From positions 2,361,001 to 2,425,000 of the forward strand of contig NC_092523.1 of the NCBI RefSeq assembly GCF_037038585.1: a stretch of DNA of 64,000 nt. Reading direction: 5' to 3'. The stretch comes from Patagioenas fasciata (Eukaryota > Chordata > Aves > Columbiformes > Columbidae). Positions 42,130 through 55,467 of the stretch are shown here, piece by piece (position 1 is the stretch's first letter; every line of letters begins with the position of its first letter). The notes beneath the pieces were generated by a model, which saw only the letters and a list, made by a program, of their open reading frames with translations, was not told the origin of the DNA and ran no database searches. The position numbers and the translations under genes are program-made.

Positions 42130-45100
42130 ATGATGGTGAGTTCCATCCGCCGCCATCCGCGCCGCCGTCGCGCTCCGCTGGCCGGGGATGGCCCGCTGGG
42201 CCTCCGCCGGCCTCTGGCGACAGCTTTAGACGGGGTTGCGGTGGGGCCGGCGGCGGGGCGGGGATGATGGAGGCCGCACTGCCTCTGGGCCCTGCGGGCG
42301 GGAGGGACAGCGGAGACCCGGGTCCCGCCGGGTTCCCGGGCCAGGTTGGCTGGCAGCGGTGGGTGCTGGGAGTTGTAGTTGTGTCCCCGGTGTGTGGCGG
42401 TCCCGGAGCCCCGGCCCCTTCGTTGTGTGTCCCCGGTGTGTGGCGGTCCCGGAGCCCCGGCCCCTTCGTTGTGTGTCCCCTCCCCGGCTCTGAGCTCCGT
42501 TGCTGTCGCTCAGGAGCGGGCGCGCTGCGGCAGACGGGTGGTGTGGCTGCCCCACGCTGATTTTTTCAGGGATACAAGGGTTTATCTCCCGTTGAGGTCT
42601 CTGCTTTGGTGGGTGTGGGGGAACTTTGAGTGTTTTCTTTCATAGAATCCAGGATTTAGGGAGCCCTGACTATGATCCCCACGCCCCTCTCTTACTCGAA
42701 TATCAGGCCCTCAGCACCAGCTTTGTCACTCTAGCACAACAGTCATAGGATAATTTTACTTTCTGCCTGCAGGTGGTTGTTTAAAGCAGGGTGTCTCCCC
42801 AGCTTTGGCTGTTTGGTCTTTGTTTGAGCTTTGCCTGTAAGGCAGGTCTGTTTTCTGAACAAGGTTGGGGTGCTCTCAGAGCAGGGAGAAGCCCTTGTCT
42901 GCTGTGGCCTCTGATATCCCCTCAGCTGCCTCCAGCACAGTTTGCTGTCACGCAAGTGTAATCACTTAAATTGTGTTTGTTCTACCATGCTCTCTCTGAA
43001 AGCATCTTTCAGCATGTGCCATCTTTGAGCAGCTTGGGCTCTGATTTGAGAAGTGACAGGGAAGGGGCCATTGTGCCTGTTCTGAACATCTTGCTGGCAC
43101 TAAAATAGGAAATCACTGATGTGGTCACAGCACTTGTGCAGTTCCCCGCTGCCTCAGTAATTACTGTAATAGAATCATAGAACAGTTTGGGTTGAAGGGA
43201 CCTCCCCAGCTCCCCCAGTGCCACCCCTGCCATGAGCAGGGACATCTTCACCAGCTCAGGTTGCTCAGAGCCCCATCCAGCCTGGCCTGGGATGTCTCCA
43301 GGGATGGTTCATCCACCACCTCTCTGGCCAACCTGGGCCAGGCTCTCACCACTCTCAGGGCAACAATTTCTTCCTCATGTCCAGCCTGAATCTCCCTCCT
43401 TTAGTTTAAAACCATCACCCCTTGTCCTATTGCAACGGCCTCTGCTAAAAAGTCTTTCCCCATCTTTCTTATTGCCCCCTTTTAAGTGCTGAAAGGCCAC
43501 AATAAATTTTCTTTGTACTGGCTTTCCCAGTTTAGTATCAAAATTGGCACTTGACTGAACTACTGTGTATGGAGAAACCCACTCATTTTAGGGACAGTTA
43601 TGGTACAGTCCCAGAGCATGTACTGGAGACAGCTGGGTGAATCCCAGTTACATTGTGGGAGGTGGAAGCAGTTAGATCCTGTGAACGCAGAGGAATTTTA
43701 AGGAATGTGCAGGTTTTAATTTTAGCCTTTTTTGCCTGATGGGATCTTCCTGGGCTGTGTGAGGATTTAGCTCCAGGTTGTCCGCAGGTTGTTGGGATTT
43801 GAATAACGGCTCCGCTGTGGGTTCTCTCTCTAGCCAACACCGGTTATCCTGCTGAAGGAGGGGACGGACACTTCGCAGGGGATCCCCCAGCTCGTCAGCA
43901 ACATCAATGCCTGCCAGGTTATCGCGGAAGCCGTGCGCACCACCCTCGGACCTCGGGGCATGGACAAGCTCATTGTGGATGACCGGGGTAAGTGCTGGGC
44001 TCTGGCTTTCCACAGACATCTGCAAAAGCCACTCAAAGAATCTCCCAGCACAGGGCATGCTGGCAGTGTGCGTATTTACTCATATCTTTGTATCATTCAA
44101 AATCAGCAGACTTCAACTTCCTTACCCCATATTAAACTGTCACCATAGAGGTTCAATTTCTGTCTCGATGTTCAGTTTAACACCTTGGCTCTGGTGTCTG
44201 CTGTTGAAGAGAAGATAATTGTCAGAACTACCTGAGAAACTACTGGTTTGCTGCCAACTGGCCTGAGTTAAGGTGTTTGTGGACTTTGTTGTATGATTGG
44301 GTAGATCCAGGGTTCATGGGACTAGATGTGAGAAAATCTGTGCCAGAAGGGAGAAACTGTCTGCAACTTGGTCTTCAGGTATCTCTGACCATCCCTATGT
44401 AATTATTTTTTTAAAGTATATATAATAATATATGTAATGTGTAGAATTACTCAGCTCTTGTGGCAGAGTGTGAGGTCAGTGGATGTTACTACATTGATTT
44501 ATTTTAATTTTTTTTAATATGTGTGATTTAGGGATGAGACGCATCACTCTCTGAAAAGACTTGTATGAAGTCACTAAATTAATGTATTGTTTGTGGGTTT
44601 TTTATTGCTGTTACTGAAGGGTGGAGTGAAAGGTCTTAGTATTGTCTTTAATATTTACGAATAGGACTCTAATAACTTTTATTCAAAAGGATAATTGGAT
44701 TTATCTAATTATTTAGCTAATACTCACTTCTAGTCTCTTTCTTCACATGAGTCTCAGCCTAGAATATCTTTTTGTATCTGTCTGGAGAGGCTTTTGAGGA
44801 GAGGCAAATGAATTTAAAGCCCCTGTTAATTGTTGTGAAGAGTCATTCTGCACTCAGATAACTTCACTTAATCTGCTCCAAAAGTGGACTAAAAAGGCAC
44901 TGTTAATATGGGATGGAGGCACCTGCTGAGACACCCTCTGTGAAACTCGGGGGTAACCATTTCACTTTCCTTTTTGGCCAGTTTATAGTGTGTTTCTGTA
45001 GGGGTGTAAGGAAATATCGTGGTGATCACATCTCAGATCACACAGGAGGGAAAAAAAAAGCAATTTGGCTGAAGAAAAATGACTTACAAGTGGAAATTTT

Positions 45101-48100
45101 GGGATGAGAGCCTATGGTTGTTTAGACGTAATAAAATTCACTGTGGTGCTGGATCAGGGCTTGGCTGGGGGACGCTGTAGTGTAATGACGTGTTGGGGAC
45201 ACATTTGACCTGCCAGGTGACCTGGTGAAGCGCAGTGAGGGTTACTGTTGCGTTAACATCACTGTGAGGTCTGACCAGCTCCCTTGGGTGCCTTTAGAGA
45301 GTGACCAGGGTTTTGCTTGTGGCAGTTGAACTTGAACTTCCCTTTCTACATCACTCGTAGGCAAAGCCACCATCTCCAATGATGGTGCCACCATCCTGAA
45401 GCTCCTCGACGTCGTCCATCCGGCTGCCAAGACCTTGGTGGACATCGCCAAATCGCAAGATGCAGAGGTAGGAGGGCGGCCTGATTGCGCTCGGAAGCAC
45501 AGAACGCAGCGGCGAGCTTGTTCTCTTTAGTGGTTGTGTGGACTTTGTGGGAATCGTTCATGGAGTGTTGGTGTTTTTTCTGATTTCTTTCTCGAGGCCT
45601 TATCTTCTGTGATAACTTTCAAATCTTTTCCACCTTTTCAGCCAGGTCTGATGGGTGGTTTGGAAATTTTAAAGCTACGAAGTTCACATTTTGTGAACAT
45701 AAGTGACTGGGAAATGAGAATTCACCCTCCAATGGGATGTAGTCTGAACCCAGCCCTTCTTAATCATTAAAGAATCCAGCTGCATATCTGCAAGCAGAGA
45801 AAATAGTGATTTCCTCTGGAAGCCCTGGCGTGGTTTTGAAGTGCAGCGTGTGTTTTTTGAAGTGTGTGGGTGACACAACATTTCCTCTCCGTGCAGGTTG
45901 GTGATGGTACCACCTCCGTAACTCTGCTCGCCGCCGAGTTCCTGAAACAAGTGAAGCCCTACGTGGAGGAAGGTCTCCATCCGCAGATCATCATCCGTGC
46001 CTTCCGCACAGCCACGCAGCTGGTAAGGCAGCACTGCTCATAGCCAAGGGGTGCATTGGGCTTCACCAGAGAGTTCTGTGATGGAAGAGGAAAAATAACA
46101 CACTTCCAGGCAAAATTCAGAAATGAATGGGTGTGGGGAGTGACAGCAGCAATCTCACGATATCTCACTGCAAGCATCAGCTGCTTTCTCCAGCATCAGT
46201 GAGCTGCTGTTACCAGCTGATACCTCTGTGGCGCTGTTGCTTCCTTTGTTTTTCCTCCAAGGGTGAATAAATAAGTGGGAAAATTCATTTTCGCAGTCTC
46301 CTGATCTCTGCTGGTTTTTGATGAACCTTGTGTCTCATTAAGCCCATAAATCCTGTTAAGCTGCATTCTTTGGAGGTTAAACTGCCTCAGCATCTCCACA
46401 TCTCTGCTGAAAACAGTGGAGCTGCTCTGAGCCCCTTCCCCATCCTTTTAAACTTATATTGATGTGTTTATCAGAATTACTGTGCTGAAAGGGGTGGAAT
46501 AGCTTACATGTCTGAAACTTCTGTGATGCCGAAGTAGGGAATAAAAGCTAACCTAAAATACAAAGAGAAAAGCCGGAGATGTGATCAGCTTACGAGCATG
46601 AATCATTAATCCAGCTGTCGGCTTGTGTTTTGACAGGCTGTAAACAAGATCAAAGACATTGCTGTGACGGTGAAGAAGGAAGATAAAGAGTAAGTTTCCC
46701 TTACAGATGACCTGGTTGTGTGACTGGGGTTCAGTTCACTGGTGTTGGGGTGTTTCTGACTCCAGCTGAGGTCTCAAGGTTGTGCTGAGCAGCTGCAGCC
46801 CCGCACTGGGGTTATTCCTGAGCTTTTGGAGTTCCCTGCTCTTCCAAGGGAGACGCTGCGTTGTTGCTCGAACTGCAGCGATGTATTTAGGCCAGTGTTG
46901 TGCGGAGGAAGCGAGATACCAAAATAAGTGGCCTGATTTCATTTTTTTCCATCAGTTGTGGAGAGTTGCAGGCTTTGCTGCAGTCAGTGGCAGCGTTAAA
47001 CACTGGGCACTTATGAAAATCACATCGCTTTTTAGGTGTTGAATTTGTGTAGATAGCTAATAGCAGTGAGGAGATGATTCCTTCAGCTGAGGTGGAAATA
47101 CTTGAGTTTTTCTCCCTGTATTTTAAGCTCTTGTCTGCTTGATCTCACCTTACTAATACTTGCAGTAAAATTTCAAGTTCAGTTGCATAACCATCTTAAA
47201 TACACCAAACCAAGTTGTTCTGCTGTCCTGCAGTTCTCATGGTCAGCAGTAACTTGGGTGATAGAGCCTGGGAGCTGGATTTGTATTTCCCTGGGATCCT
47301 TGATATCATCTGCTCTGTATGTTGCCAGAGTTAATTCTTTAGAGAATTGCCACTGTGAGAGGGTTTAGCAAACTTCTTACTACCTCAGGAGAGAATGCTG
47401 TTTTGCTCAGGTTTGTGGTGTTTAAATGCCAACAGACCCAGCCAGTGCTGGTCTGACGCTTGGGATCTAAAAGGGAGAGTAGTGGGCTTTGACATTTGTG
47501 CCTTGCTTTCCCTGTTGATACAAGGGAGCTGATCTTTGCCTCTATCCGAATGGATTAATCACACCATGCACAATGTTTTGTGAAAAAATCAGCAAGTGAA
47601 CGCAACCTTGTTTAATTTCTTTGGTGCAGCGAACAGAGAAGCCTGCTGGAGAAATGTGCGGCCACAGCCCTGAGCTCTAAGCTCATCTCCCAGAGCAAGG
47701 AGTTTTTCTCCAAGATGGTCGTGGATGCTGTCATGATGTTAGATGACTTGTTACAACTCAAAATGATTGGAATCAAGAAGGTGCAAGGAGGTGCTCTGGA
47801 AGTAAGTGCTGTTGAGCCTGTCCCGAAAGGGTAGGGGGGAACTATCGCTGCTCTTCTGGGTTGGCTTTAGCAGAAATGTAGCCGGGCTGCCTGATCGGGA
47901 ATTACCAAAGTGAAACAAAGCTGGTGATGTGAGGAAGAGAGAACACATAGAGCTGGATTTCTTTTCTGGAGGTAGAGAATCTGTTTTTTGAGCCAGATAC
48001 ATTCATCTCAGGGAGGTACATAGCATCATCCATTGACCAGAAGGTCACCAGATATCCAGATCCATGAACCAGACTGCCTTCCAGCCGCACTGCCAACACT

Positions 48101-51100
48101 AGAAGCTGCTGGGAGCTCTGTGGTAGAAGGTTTCTGAGACCTTGAGGTGCTGGAGTGAGTTGAGAGAAGGGAACGGAGCTGGAGAAGGGGCTGGAGCACA
48201 AGTGTGATGGGAGCGGCTGAGGGACCTGGGGGGTTCAGCTGGAGAACAGGAGCTGAGGGGAGACCTTCTGATCTCTGAACTGCCTGAAAGGAGCTTGGAG
48301 CCAGGGGGTCGGGCTCTGCTCCCCAGGAACAAGCGCCAGGAGCAGAGGAAACGGCCTCAAGTTGCGCCAGGGGAGGTTGAGGTTGGATCTGGGAACAATT
48401 TCTTCCCCAAAGGGCTGTGGGGCATTGGAACAGGCTGCCCAGGGCAGTGCTGGAGTCACTGTCCCTGAAGGGGTTGGACAGGTGGAGATGAGGTTCTCGG
48501 GGACCTGGGGCAGTGCCAGGGGTGGGTTAATGGCTGGACTCGATGATCTTGAGGGTCTCTTCCAAACAAAATGATTTTATTATTCTGAATTCCATTTATA
48601 CCTCTGCAAAGAATTAAACATTTTTTTTTTTATGGGAAGTCTTTGTTACTTCTGGAACTAGAAGCCCCACAGTCCCATTGTATTTATAAGTACAGGGTTG
48701 GCAAAAATGCACAGAAAACGTTACGAAGGAGCCGATGTAGCGGTGGGCAGGGCAGATGGGGGGTGTGTTTTGTACCACGGAGCTGGAATACCTGTCATGT
48801 ATGGGGCTGCACAGAGTTGTGTGCTGGGGACCTGTTCCTGGGCTCTGGGAGAGTTGCTGTGTCCGTGCTGTGTCCTGCCAAGGTTCGGCTTGTTGGACCC
48901 TGTAAAATGTGCTGCAGTCTCTGTGAATTATTATTCTGCAACTGTTACTGTCTGCAAACACTCTGCATGAGCATTTTCATTGAGAAGAGACGTTATAATT
49001 ATGCCATTATCTTGCCCAGACAACTAATTTAGTGAATTAGGAATGTTTCAACATCTGTTTTCGCGGTGCCTGGGCCTGCTGGCATTCTGAGGCTTGCAGA
49101 AATTGGCCCCCTGAGGAGGGTGGTGTCTCCTGTTCTGGGTAGAAGCACCTCTCCCTACTCCAAATTGTTTTACTCTTTTATTCTGCTGTTATTGGAGACC
49201 TGTACGAGGATGAGGCAAAGAATTTATCGCTCTACTTTGCAAGGTTTGCTTGTTAGAGACCCTGGGTCAACTCACTGTTTCAGCTGGAGCAGAAATTCTG
49301 TGCTTGTCCTCGCTCCGAAGGGATAAAGTTCCTCTGGGCAGAGCTGAGTCTGCAGCGTGTGGTTAGATACTCATGGGTTGGGAGATTTAGATGCTGATTT
49401 TCTCTCCTAACCATGAAATCAAGAAGTTTGCTTCAGGGAGCAGCGTTGGGCAGGGCTGTCCTGCTGCAAAACAGCCCAGGAGGTGGTGATGGAGCTTGGA
49501 AAAACAAATCAGGGCCAAAAAACTCCACAAGCATGGGGCTGTGGATGAGCAGTATCTATCTTCAAAGGGTAAAATTGGGAAAGACATCAGAGAGAGAACA
49601 GATTGCTCCGTCCCTTGATCTTCAGCTTGTGTGTAGCATCTTTTGCTGCGGTGTCTTGAGGGTTAGAAAGGAAGTGATAGAAGCTGATTTTTTTTTAACA
49701 GAGGGAAGAAAATATTTGCTGCTTATTTGCTTTAAAAGTGGGTTAATCAAAGGAGACAGCTGTTGATGAGTGCTTAGTAAATGAGACCTCTGACAGCAGG
49801 AGTCTCCTGTGGGAGTTATTAACCCTGTTGAGAACACCTTGGCAGGCTGAGCCTAAAACTAATCCCTGTTTTCAAGGACTCTCAGCTGGTGGCTGGAGTT
49901 GCCTTCAAGAAGACGTTCTCTTACGCCGGCTTTGAAATGCAGCCCAAGAAGTACCAGTCTCCCAAGATTGCCTTGTTGAATGTGGAGCTGGAGCTTAAAG
50001 CTGAGAAGGACAACGCTGAAGTCAGAGTAAACACGGTGGAGGTAAGAGCTGAATGGGAAAATTGTCCTGTGCTGGGCACTGGGTGGGGCCAAACCTTGAA
50101 TCCTGGGGTCAGTTTTGGGCCCCTTATGCCAAGAAAGGCCTTGTGAGGTGCTGGAGCGAGTTGAGAGAAGGGAATGGAGCTGGGGAAGGGGCTGGAGCAC
50201 AAGTGTGATGGGAGCAGCTGAGGGAGCTGAGGGGTTCAGCTGGAGAACAGGAGCTGAGGGGAGACCTTCTGATCTCTGAACTGCCTGAAAGGAGCTTGGA
50301 GCCAGGGGGGTCGGGCTCTGCTCCCCAGGAACAAGCGCCAGGAGCAGAGGAAACGGCCTCAAGTTGCGCCAGGGGAGGTTGAGGTTGGATCTGGGAACAA
50401 TTTCTTCCCCAAAGGACTGTGGGGCATTGGAACAGGCTGCCCAGGGCAGTGCTGGAGTCACCATCCCTGGAGGGTTGGACAGACGGACATGAGGTTCTCA
50501 GAACATTGGCAGTGCCAGGGGTGGGTTAATGGTCGGACACAATGATCTTGAGGGGCTTTTCCAATCAAAATGATTCTATGATTCTGTTCCTCATGGCAGC
50601 TACTTGAGAGCCAGGAGGGTAAATGGGCTTGTCCTCTGTCCCCCCTGAAAATCCCCGGTGGGTTATGGTGCCTTGTTTTGGAGAAGGGTCTGGCAGACTT
50701 TGGATTTCTGCACGTTTGTTCCACAGATGTGCAATGGCAAGTCGTCAGCCCTGTGATGACTCCTTTACATCTCGGGGCGGCCTTCAGGGAAAGCTTATTA
50801 ATCAGTGCTTAAAATGCTGAGAAAGCCTTTCATGTTGAAGCAAATGAGGTCACCATTTGGACAGTGGTTTTCTTTCCATCTCGTTAAAATCCTTGTATGA
50901 CACGATAATTCTGTCACCTTCTTGGAAAGTGCTGCAAACGCTGCATGCGTTTGGTTGCTGCATGCGTTTGGTTCCTGCATAACTGTGGTACTTAAAGATC
51001 CCTGGGTGCTTCATTTTTGTGATGTTGACCCCAGTGATTTCAGTAATCGTTCCCCTCTCTGCCATGGTGAACACAGCGGTTGTTTCTGTTGCAGTCGCTG

Positions 51101-54100
51101 CCGTGTGTGGTGTTGCTGCTCTTGTGAGCTGTCCGGCTGTCTGTGGCTGTGATTCACAACACGTTCGTGCAGCTGGTGAAACCTGAGGTTTCTCAGGATC
51201 TTGTTTCTCCTCTGTGATAGACACTGGAAGTCTCTGCACCCCAACATCCACTCACAGCTCTGTAAACACCTCTCAGACATCACTATAATCCCTTCTTCCT
51301 CCTCTTGAGCTGTTGTTGCCTCTCTGACAGTTCATCCAGCCCCTTATCTACTCAGTTTTGCTGCTGGAAGCATTTTAGTAAAATGGAGTGACTTAAAATC
51401 ACTGATGAGCCTTAAAAAGCAGCTGTTTGCCAGGGCAGCATGGAGCGGCATCCCACACCGTTGTTTTAGCTGAGCTCTCCCTTTGTGGGCGCTGTGGGAC
51501 GGCATTTGCCATCCTTTATAACGTGAGCGCTTGTCCGTTTCTCTCTCGTCCCTCCTAGGATTACCAGGCCATCGTGGATGCCGAGTGGAACATCTTGTAC
51601 GACAAACTAGACAAAATCCACAAGTCAGGAGCCAAAGTCGTCCTGTCCAAACTTCCCATCGGTGACGTGGCCACTCAGTACTTTGCAGACAGAGACATGT
51701 TTTGTGCCGGCCGTGTCCCGGAAGAAGATCTGAAACGAACTATGATGGTGAGCTGCTGTGTTTCAGAATAAATAATTTGGATTTAGTTTTAATGGTTCCA
51801 GGCTGGTCATTCCCAAAACAGGGAAGCAATTAGTGACAACACATGCTCATTACAAAGATTTAACATGAAAATGGCATAATTTTTGCCAATGCGGTTATTA
51901 TATAAAGTTGCAATATAATAACAAAGCTGTTCCTTGATGGAATGAACAGTCATGCACTAATTGCATCTGCACTGCTTTTTGTTTCTGTGTTGTTAAATAT
52001 TAGGGACTGCACATTGCACCAGTAAAGGTTTATTTTCCCTAGTTCTTGCCTGTTCCATTGTGTTTGGTTTTTTCCCAAGCTTTGTGTAGCTGCTGGACTC
52101 CAGAGCCTGTGAGTCAGCACTCAGAAGCAGCATCATCTTATTTTGCTGTCTAGGATTATTTTTGGTGTCGTAACCTGCCTTGATGCCTGAGATGGGAGGG
52201 GAAGTAGAAGGATTCTTTTCCTGAGTGACCTGTGGGCTGGTTTTGCATCGGCTAAAAGCCCAGACCGTCTCTGAAGAGCAGGAGCCCGCTGGGCAAATTT
52301 GTCTCGTTTATCTCCTTTTGTCAGCATTGCTCTCCTTTCCGCGCAGGCCTGCGGCGGCTCCATTCAGACGAGTGTCAACGCTCTGTCAGACGACGTTCTG
52401 GGCCGGTGTGAAGTCTTTGAGGAGACTCAAATTGGAGGAGAGAGGTAAATGTACCAGCTGCAAACCTGTAATCCCGTGTGAGGACTTTAATATGAGTGTG
52501 AAAAGTTAAGGTGTGAGTGTTGACAGGTTTGAGCATCTCTTGGGGTGATGGTGTGAAAACAAGGTTGGATTATTGTTGCTTTTATTGAGGTGGAGAGGGC
52601 AGGGAACATGAGTAAGCTTTCATCTAAACCTTAGTGCTCTTAAAATATACGTATTTGTTCCCCAGTGCCACATAGGAGACGTGGTGTTTTGCTTTCATTT
52701 GTAACTGAAAGCAACGCGTTTTGGGGTTGATGGTGGCACTCATCTGCTGCTTTACTATCAGTGCACGTGAAGCTGGGTGCTATAATGTGTTTTTCCACAT
52801 CACTAGAGGAGCAATTCTCTCTGGGGCTCCCTACTAACATCTGCATCCCTGCCTGGTGAAAATGAGAGCGCCGGCTTAGCGCAAAGCACTGGCAATGGGA
52901 AGAGAGTGGATTTTCCTAGCTCAGCTTGAGTTTCATTTGTATATTGCCTGGCTTGGCTCCTTCTTAGCTCAAGATCTGATCAGGACGCTGCGTAGGGTGA
53001 AACAGCCTCACTCAGGCATCCTGCTTCTAAAGAATTTCCCTGTTCCCATACTGTTGTATTGATGCAGAGCCTGTTGAGCAGTAACGCTGCTTCTCGGTCA
53101 CCTGAACCCTTGTTGTGCCCTTGGCAGGTATAACTTCTTCACGGGCTGCCCGAAGGCGAAGACTTGCACGATAATCCTGCGAGGGGGCGCGGAGCAGTTC
53201 ATGGAGGAGACGGAACGCTCCCTGCACGACGCCATCATGATCGTCAGGAGAGCGATCAAGGTGAGGATCGGCTGAAATACCTCCCTGTGGAACCAGTGGC
53301 GGGGTTGGCGATCGAACCTGGCACAGCTGGAACACTTTCTAGAAACCTTTTCACACACCAGTGTTTGGCTGAGGTCTCTGCAGAGACCGGGAGTGCGCAG
53401 ACGAGCAGCGTCTGATCGATTCACTCGAGTGCTGTTCATAGGCCAAAGCAGCGTTTTGCTGCAACATTGCCAACTGCTTTTGAGGGTTTTTTTGCTTTCT
53501 CTGCAGTATAGCTGTAACTTGGGCTTGCTGGATTGTGGTGTGTTCTGTAAACACCCCCATCCTGGAGGGAACACACTCTTAGAATCATAAAATCATAGAA
53601 TGGTTTGGGTTAAAGGGACTTTCAAAGCTCCCCCAGTGCCACCCCTGCCATGAGCAGGGACATCTTCACCAGCTCAGGTTGCTCAGAGCCCCGTCCAGCC
53701 TGGCCTGGGATGTCTCCAGGGATGGTTCAGCCACCACCTCTCTGCCCAACTTGGGCCACACTCTCAGCACCTTCAGACGCAAAAAATCCTTGTGCTTCAC
53801 ATGTTAATGTGGTATTTTGTGGATAAAAACAGCTTTGCGGCTGAGCGCCCTGAGGGGATGGGAAGAATCACAGCAAGATTTTGGAACTCTTTTCCTTTTA
53901 GAAAGAACATCCCCATCTCCACGCTGAAACAAACAGGGAGAGGGGAAAAAAATAGCAGAACTTGGCTGCGAAGCGCTGCTGCGAATACCTCAAATTTGGA
54001 GCGCCCTACAAAAGGGAGAGAAGCTTGTCCAATATAAGGGGGCTGTGATCCCCTGTGTGTCCCCAAACCACCTGTTATCCTGTGTGTGGCTGGAATGAGC

Positions 54101-55467
54101 TGCCGGTAGCTGCCACTCGAGGTTCTTGGCCCGTTTCTGAAGCACCCGGGGCTCTAAATTCCCCTGGGCCTGGCCTTTCCGCATCACCTTGACACAACAT
54201 GGAGCTTTTCCTGCTCTTCCCGTAACAAAAACCTTTCCCCTCGTTTTCCAGAACGACTCGGTCGTTGCCGGTGGCGGCGCCATCGAGATGGAACTTTCCA
54301 AATACCTGCGGGACTATTCCAGGACCATTCCAGGCAAACAGCAGCTGCTGATCGGTGCTTACGCCAAAGCCCTGGAGATCATTCCCCGCCAGCTCTGTGA
54401 CAACGCCGGCTTCGACGCCACCAACATCCTCAACAAGCTCCGCGCCAAACACGCGCAGGTGGGTCCCACCTTTGAACCCCGGGTCCTTGGGGAGAACCAG
54501 CAGCCTGTGTTAAGTCTGTTAGGCGTGCGTACCCTCTTTGATTAAACACCGTGTTTTGTTTGCGGATCAAGCGTGGGCTTGGCACAGGTTTCTATAAAAG
54601 GAAATGATCCGTTTTCCCTTTGATCGCAGCTGTCAGGTGATTTTTGGAACTGGGAGTTTTGATTTGCTTTTGAAAATCGCATCATTTGTCAGGAGGGAGG
54701 CTTCTATATTAAACATTAAAGTCATCAGAGCACAGAAGTTGGCTGAGCTGTGCGTGTTCCAGAGGAGCTGGAGTCCGAAGGTCCCTATTGCGATCATTTT
54801 GGATCCTGTGGCACGTGTGTGTGCACACAGTGGTGATTCATGTGGAGGTTGCCCCTTGGATTCCCTCAGAAGCAGCTGCTGCTTTGTGGGGTCACTCCCC
54901 GTGATTTTCATCCTGCTGATGACTCAGGGGTTCAGAGGGACACCCCAAAATGAGCTACAAAAACTGGGGCTGTGGGTGGGAGAGTGAGACAGCGGTGGGG
55001 TGGGAATCAGTCCTGTAAATCTACAGCTTCCTTGTCAAGTGTCAGCTGTTTTCTGAAGCTTTACTGACACCGCTTGCTGACAAAAAAAGGGGGTTTGGTG
55101 GTTTATTTTCATTGTTTCCCCTCAAATATTCTTCCTTCACAAAGCAAGATCCTGTCTCTGCCTCTCCCTGAATATTCAAGTGTCTTTGCTGGCCCCCAGA
55201 TCCCAACCAGCCCAAAACTGACACCCTCTTGTCTCCCCCCAGGGCGGGATGTGGTACGGCGTGGACGTCAACAACGAGGACATCGCCGACAACTTCGAGG
55301 CCTGCGTGTGGGAACCGGCCATCGTGCGCATCAACGCGCTGACGGCCGCCTCCGAGGCCGCCTGCCTCATCGTCTCCGTGGACGAAACCATCAAAAACCC
55401 CCGGTCCACCGTGGACGCTGCGCCCAGCGCCCGAGGCCGTGGCCGGGGCCGGCCCCACAACCACTGA
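42130..55467 (+). CDS. CCT7: CCT7, TRiC/CCT chaperonin subunit eta
   Basis: Twelve coding exons: 42130-42135, 43834-43987, 45361-45467, 45897-46022, 46637-46689, 47630-47801, 49877-50041, 51559-51747, 52347-52444, 53128-53260, 54252-54458 and 55243-55467. They encode 544 aa against 543 in human. Exon 1 encodes only Met-Met, and exon 2 continues [12 protein letters not shown], matching the known N-terminus. Group II chaperonin hallmarks are present: [14 protein letters not shown]60-D-G-A-T, G91-D-G-T-T of the ATP site, the apical-domain phrase [17 protein letters not shown], and [12 protein letters not shown] in the second equatorial part. The C-terminus is Gly/Arg-rich ([11 protein letters not shown]). 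It is one of eight paralogous subunits of the cytosolic ring that folds actin, tubulin and WD-repeat proteins using ATP. It is divergent from PRADC1 and convergent with FBXO41. Introns 1, 6, 7 and 10 carry CR1 copies. Confidence 0.98.
42364..42382 (-). promoter_or_regulatory. ZNF143/THAP11-type site in CCT7 intron 1
   Basis: tgctgggagttgtagttgt is the complement of ACTACAACTCCCAGCA, matching the extended SBS2 core ACTACAANTCCCAGCA. It lies about 230 bp downstream of the two-codon exon 1. Confidence 0.6.
42381..42480. repeat. Perfect 46-bp tandem duplication
   Basis: The unit beginning gtgtccccggtgtgtggcgg occupies 42381-42426 and is repeated exactly at 42427-42472, with a partial third copy. 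It sits directly after the ZNF143-type site in CCT7 intron 1. Confidence 0.9.
42483..43169. other. CCT7 intron 1, no further element recognised
   Basis: Ordinary intron sequence. A short word like a CR1 end (tcatagaatccaggattt near 42642) is too short to call. Confidence 0.5.
43170..43485 (-). mobile_element. CR1 LINE 3' tail
   Basis: Inverted copy in CCT7 intron 1: aatagaatcatagaacagtt through ccatgagcagggacatcttc and atcaccccttgtcctattgc to about 43485. Confidence 0.88.
43988..45360. other. CCT7 intron 2, unique
   Basis: AT-rich intron with no CR1, minisatellite or exon signal recognised. An AT patch lies near 44400-44440. Confidence 0.6.
48012..48594 (+). mobile_element. Composite CR1 (extra 5' segment plus CR1 tail), copy 1
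   Basis: In CCT7 intron 6. From about 48140 (ccttgaggtgctggagtg) to 48594 it is the CR1 subfamily seen at 23335. Upstream, 48012-48139 (from gaggtacatagcatcatcc to ggtagaaggtttctgag) is not part of the ordinary CR1 copies here, yet it is also present, with the same junction, in the copy at 62951-63518. Confidence 0.8.
48595..49876. other. Rest of CCT7 intron 6, nothing recognised
   Basis: Unique intron sequence with a short T-run near 48620. No exon or RNA gene recognised. Confidence 0.55.
50108..50586 (+). mobile_element. CR1 LINE, ~480-bp 3' part
   Basis: Forward copy in CCT7 intron 7, starting at about 65 bp from the exon-7 donor, from gtcagttttgggccccttat to tcaaaatgattctatgattc. Confidence 0.92.
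53583..53785 (-). mobile_element. CR1 3' tail fragment
   Basis: Inverted copy in CCT7 intron 10: gaatcataaaatcatagaat through ccatgagcagggacatcttc to gcaccttcagacgc. Confidence 0.85.

Noticed and set aside
50925-50975. gctgcatgcgtttggtt repeated twice in CCT7 intron 7
   Set aside because: Only about two copies of 17 bp, too small to call more than chance or slippage.
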